From: Planctomycetota bacterium
GTDB taxonomy: Bacteria; Planctomycetota; Brocadiia; SM23-32
Length of the DNA: 5,604 nt
Reading direction: 5' to 3'
NCBI GenBank assembly: GCA_018334735.1
Contig: JAGXLK010000207.1
Span: forward strand, 1-5,604
Made by a program: the position numbers and the translations under genes. Position 1 is the first letter of the stretch; the number at the start of each line of letters is the position of its first letter. Below are positions 5,234 to 5,604 of the stretch, piece by piece. The notes under the pieces are model-generated. The model worked only from the letters and a program-made list of their open reading frames with translations, had not been told where the DNA came from and did no database searches.

Positions 5234-5604
5234 ATGAAAATACTGTTCCTCACTTCCGATCATGCCGATAACCCCTGGTTTGGCGGAGGAGAATCCTACC
5301 AGATCAATCGTCTTTGCTCTGAGCTCAAGCAGAATCACGAAATCGAAGTGATAACGGCAGGCTGGCCGGGTGGAGCCGTCACCAGCACCGTCAACAGCGT
5401 GGAATACCTCCACGGATATCGCCTTCCTGGAAAACTCTGGAGTCGGCTGGGATACTGCCTGAAGTCTCTGGAACGCGCCAGTCAGGGCTCGTATGATATT
5501 CTCGTTGAGACCATCAGCGCGTTCAGTCCCACGTTTGCCCCGTGCGTATCCCGCAAGCCGGCGATCGCGGACTTTCGTTTGGACCCGTTCGAGGCACTGG
5601 AAAA
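5234..5604 (+). CDS. Glycosyltransferase family 4 (GT-B fold), N-terminal part, runs off the right edge
   Basis: Only 123 residues are visible of a family usually about 350-420 long. The protein opens with a beta strand MKILFLTSD, then a glycine-rich acceptor-side loop WFGGGESYQINRL (15-27), typical of GT4 enzymes where the N-terminal Rossmann domain binds the acceptor. The next strand is EIEVITAGWPGG (36-47). YDILVETISAFSP (87-99), followed by a Pro and RKPAIADFRLDP (107-118), matches the family pattern in which the donor sugar enzyme's N-domain ends a strand at D-hydrophobic-E-x-I-x-x-F. The nucleotide-sugar binding C-domain with the E-x7-E motif lies outside the window. It is probably cytoplasmic or membrane-peripheral, transferring a sugar onto a lipid-linked or polysaccharide acceptor. 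No in-frame alternative start exists upstream because a TAA lies at 5207-5209. The ribosome-binding site is poor (GGGA, 8 bases before ATG). Confidence 0.82.
   Translation, partial: MKILFLTSDHADNPWFGGGESYQINRLCSELKQNHEIEVITAGWPGGAVTSTVNSVEYLHGYRLPGKLWSRLGYCLKSLERASQGSYDILVETISAFSPTFAPCVSRKPAIADFRLDPFEALE

Overview
The window looks bacterial: densely packed genes, Shine-Dalgarno sequences, and a truncated bacterial DNA polymerase III delta subunit at the left edge. No ribosomal RNA, plasmid, phage or transposase marker narrows the taxon. A DUF502 membrane protein, large uncharacterised polytopic membrane proteins and a surface-polysaccharide type glycosyltransferase would fit an environmental diderm lineage of the Planctomycetota/Verrucomicrobiota/Hydrogenedentota kind, but that placement is a guess.

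Layout. (1) 1-720, plus strand: the C-terminal two thirds of holA (clamp-loader delta). (2) 739-948, minus strand: a 69-residue highly charged orphan protein with a near-perfect Shine-Dalgarno, converging on holA with only 18 bp between. (3) 949-1403: a 455-bp AT-richer gap between divergent genes. It holds a TATAAT box, two T-runs and an unusual cluster of short TCAGG-type repeats with alternative pairings. (4) 1404-2057, plus strand: a DUF502 (COV-like) two-helix membrane protein. (5) 2095-3468 and 3533-4936, minus strand: two tandem paralogous polytopic membrane proteins of about 460 residues, 64 bp apart and probably one operon, whose layout recalls GT-C glycosyltransferases. (6) 4937-5233: a divergent intergenic region. 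(7) 5234 to the right edge, plus strand: the N-terminal 123 residues of a GT-B family 4 glycosyltransferase.

Reading: the left part (holA, DUF502) is chromosomal housekeeping. The right part looks like the beginning of a cell-surface glycan or glycoprotein locus, with a cytoplasmic GT4-type enzyme transcribed away from a pair of membrane proteins that could act on lipid-linked sugars. That link rests only on adjacency and family resemblance. The least explained material is the tandem paralog pair, with its strongly conserved motif blocks, followed by the 69-residue orphan and the 949-1403 gap. I see no CRISPR array, tRNA, rRNA, insertion sequence or phage gene.
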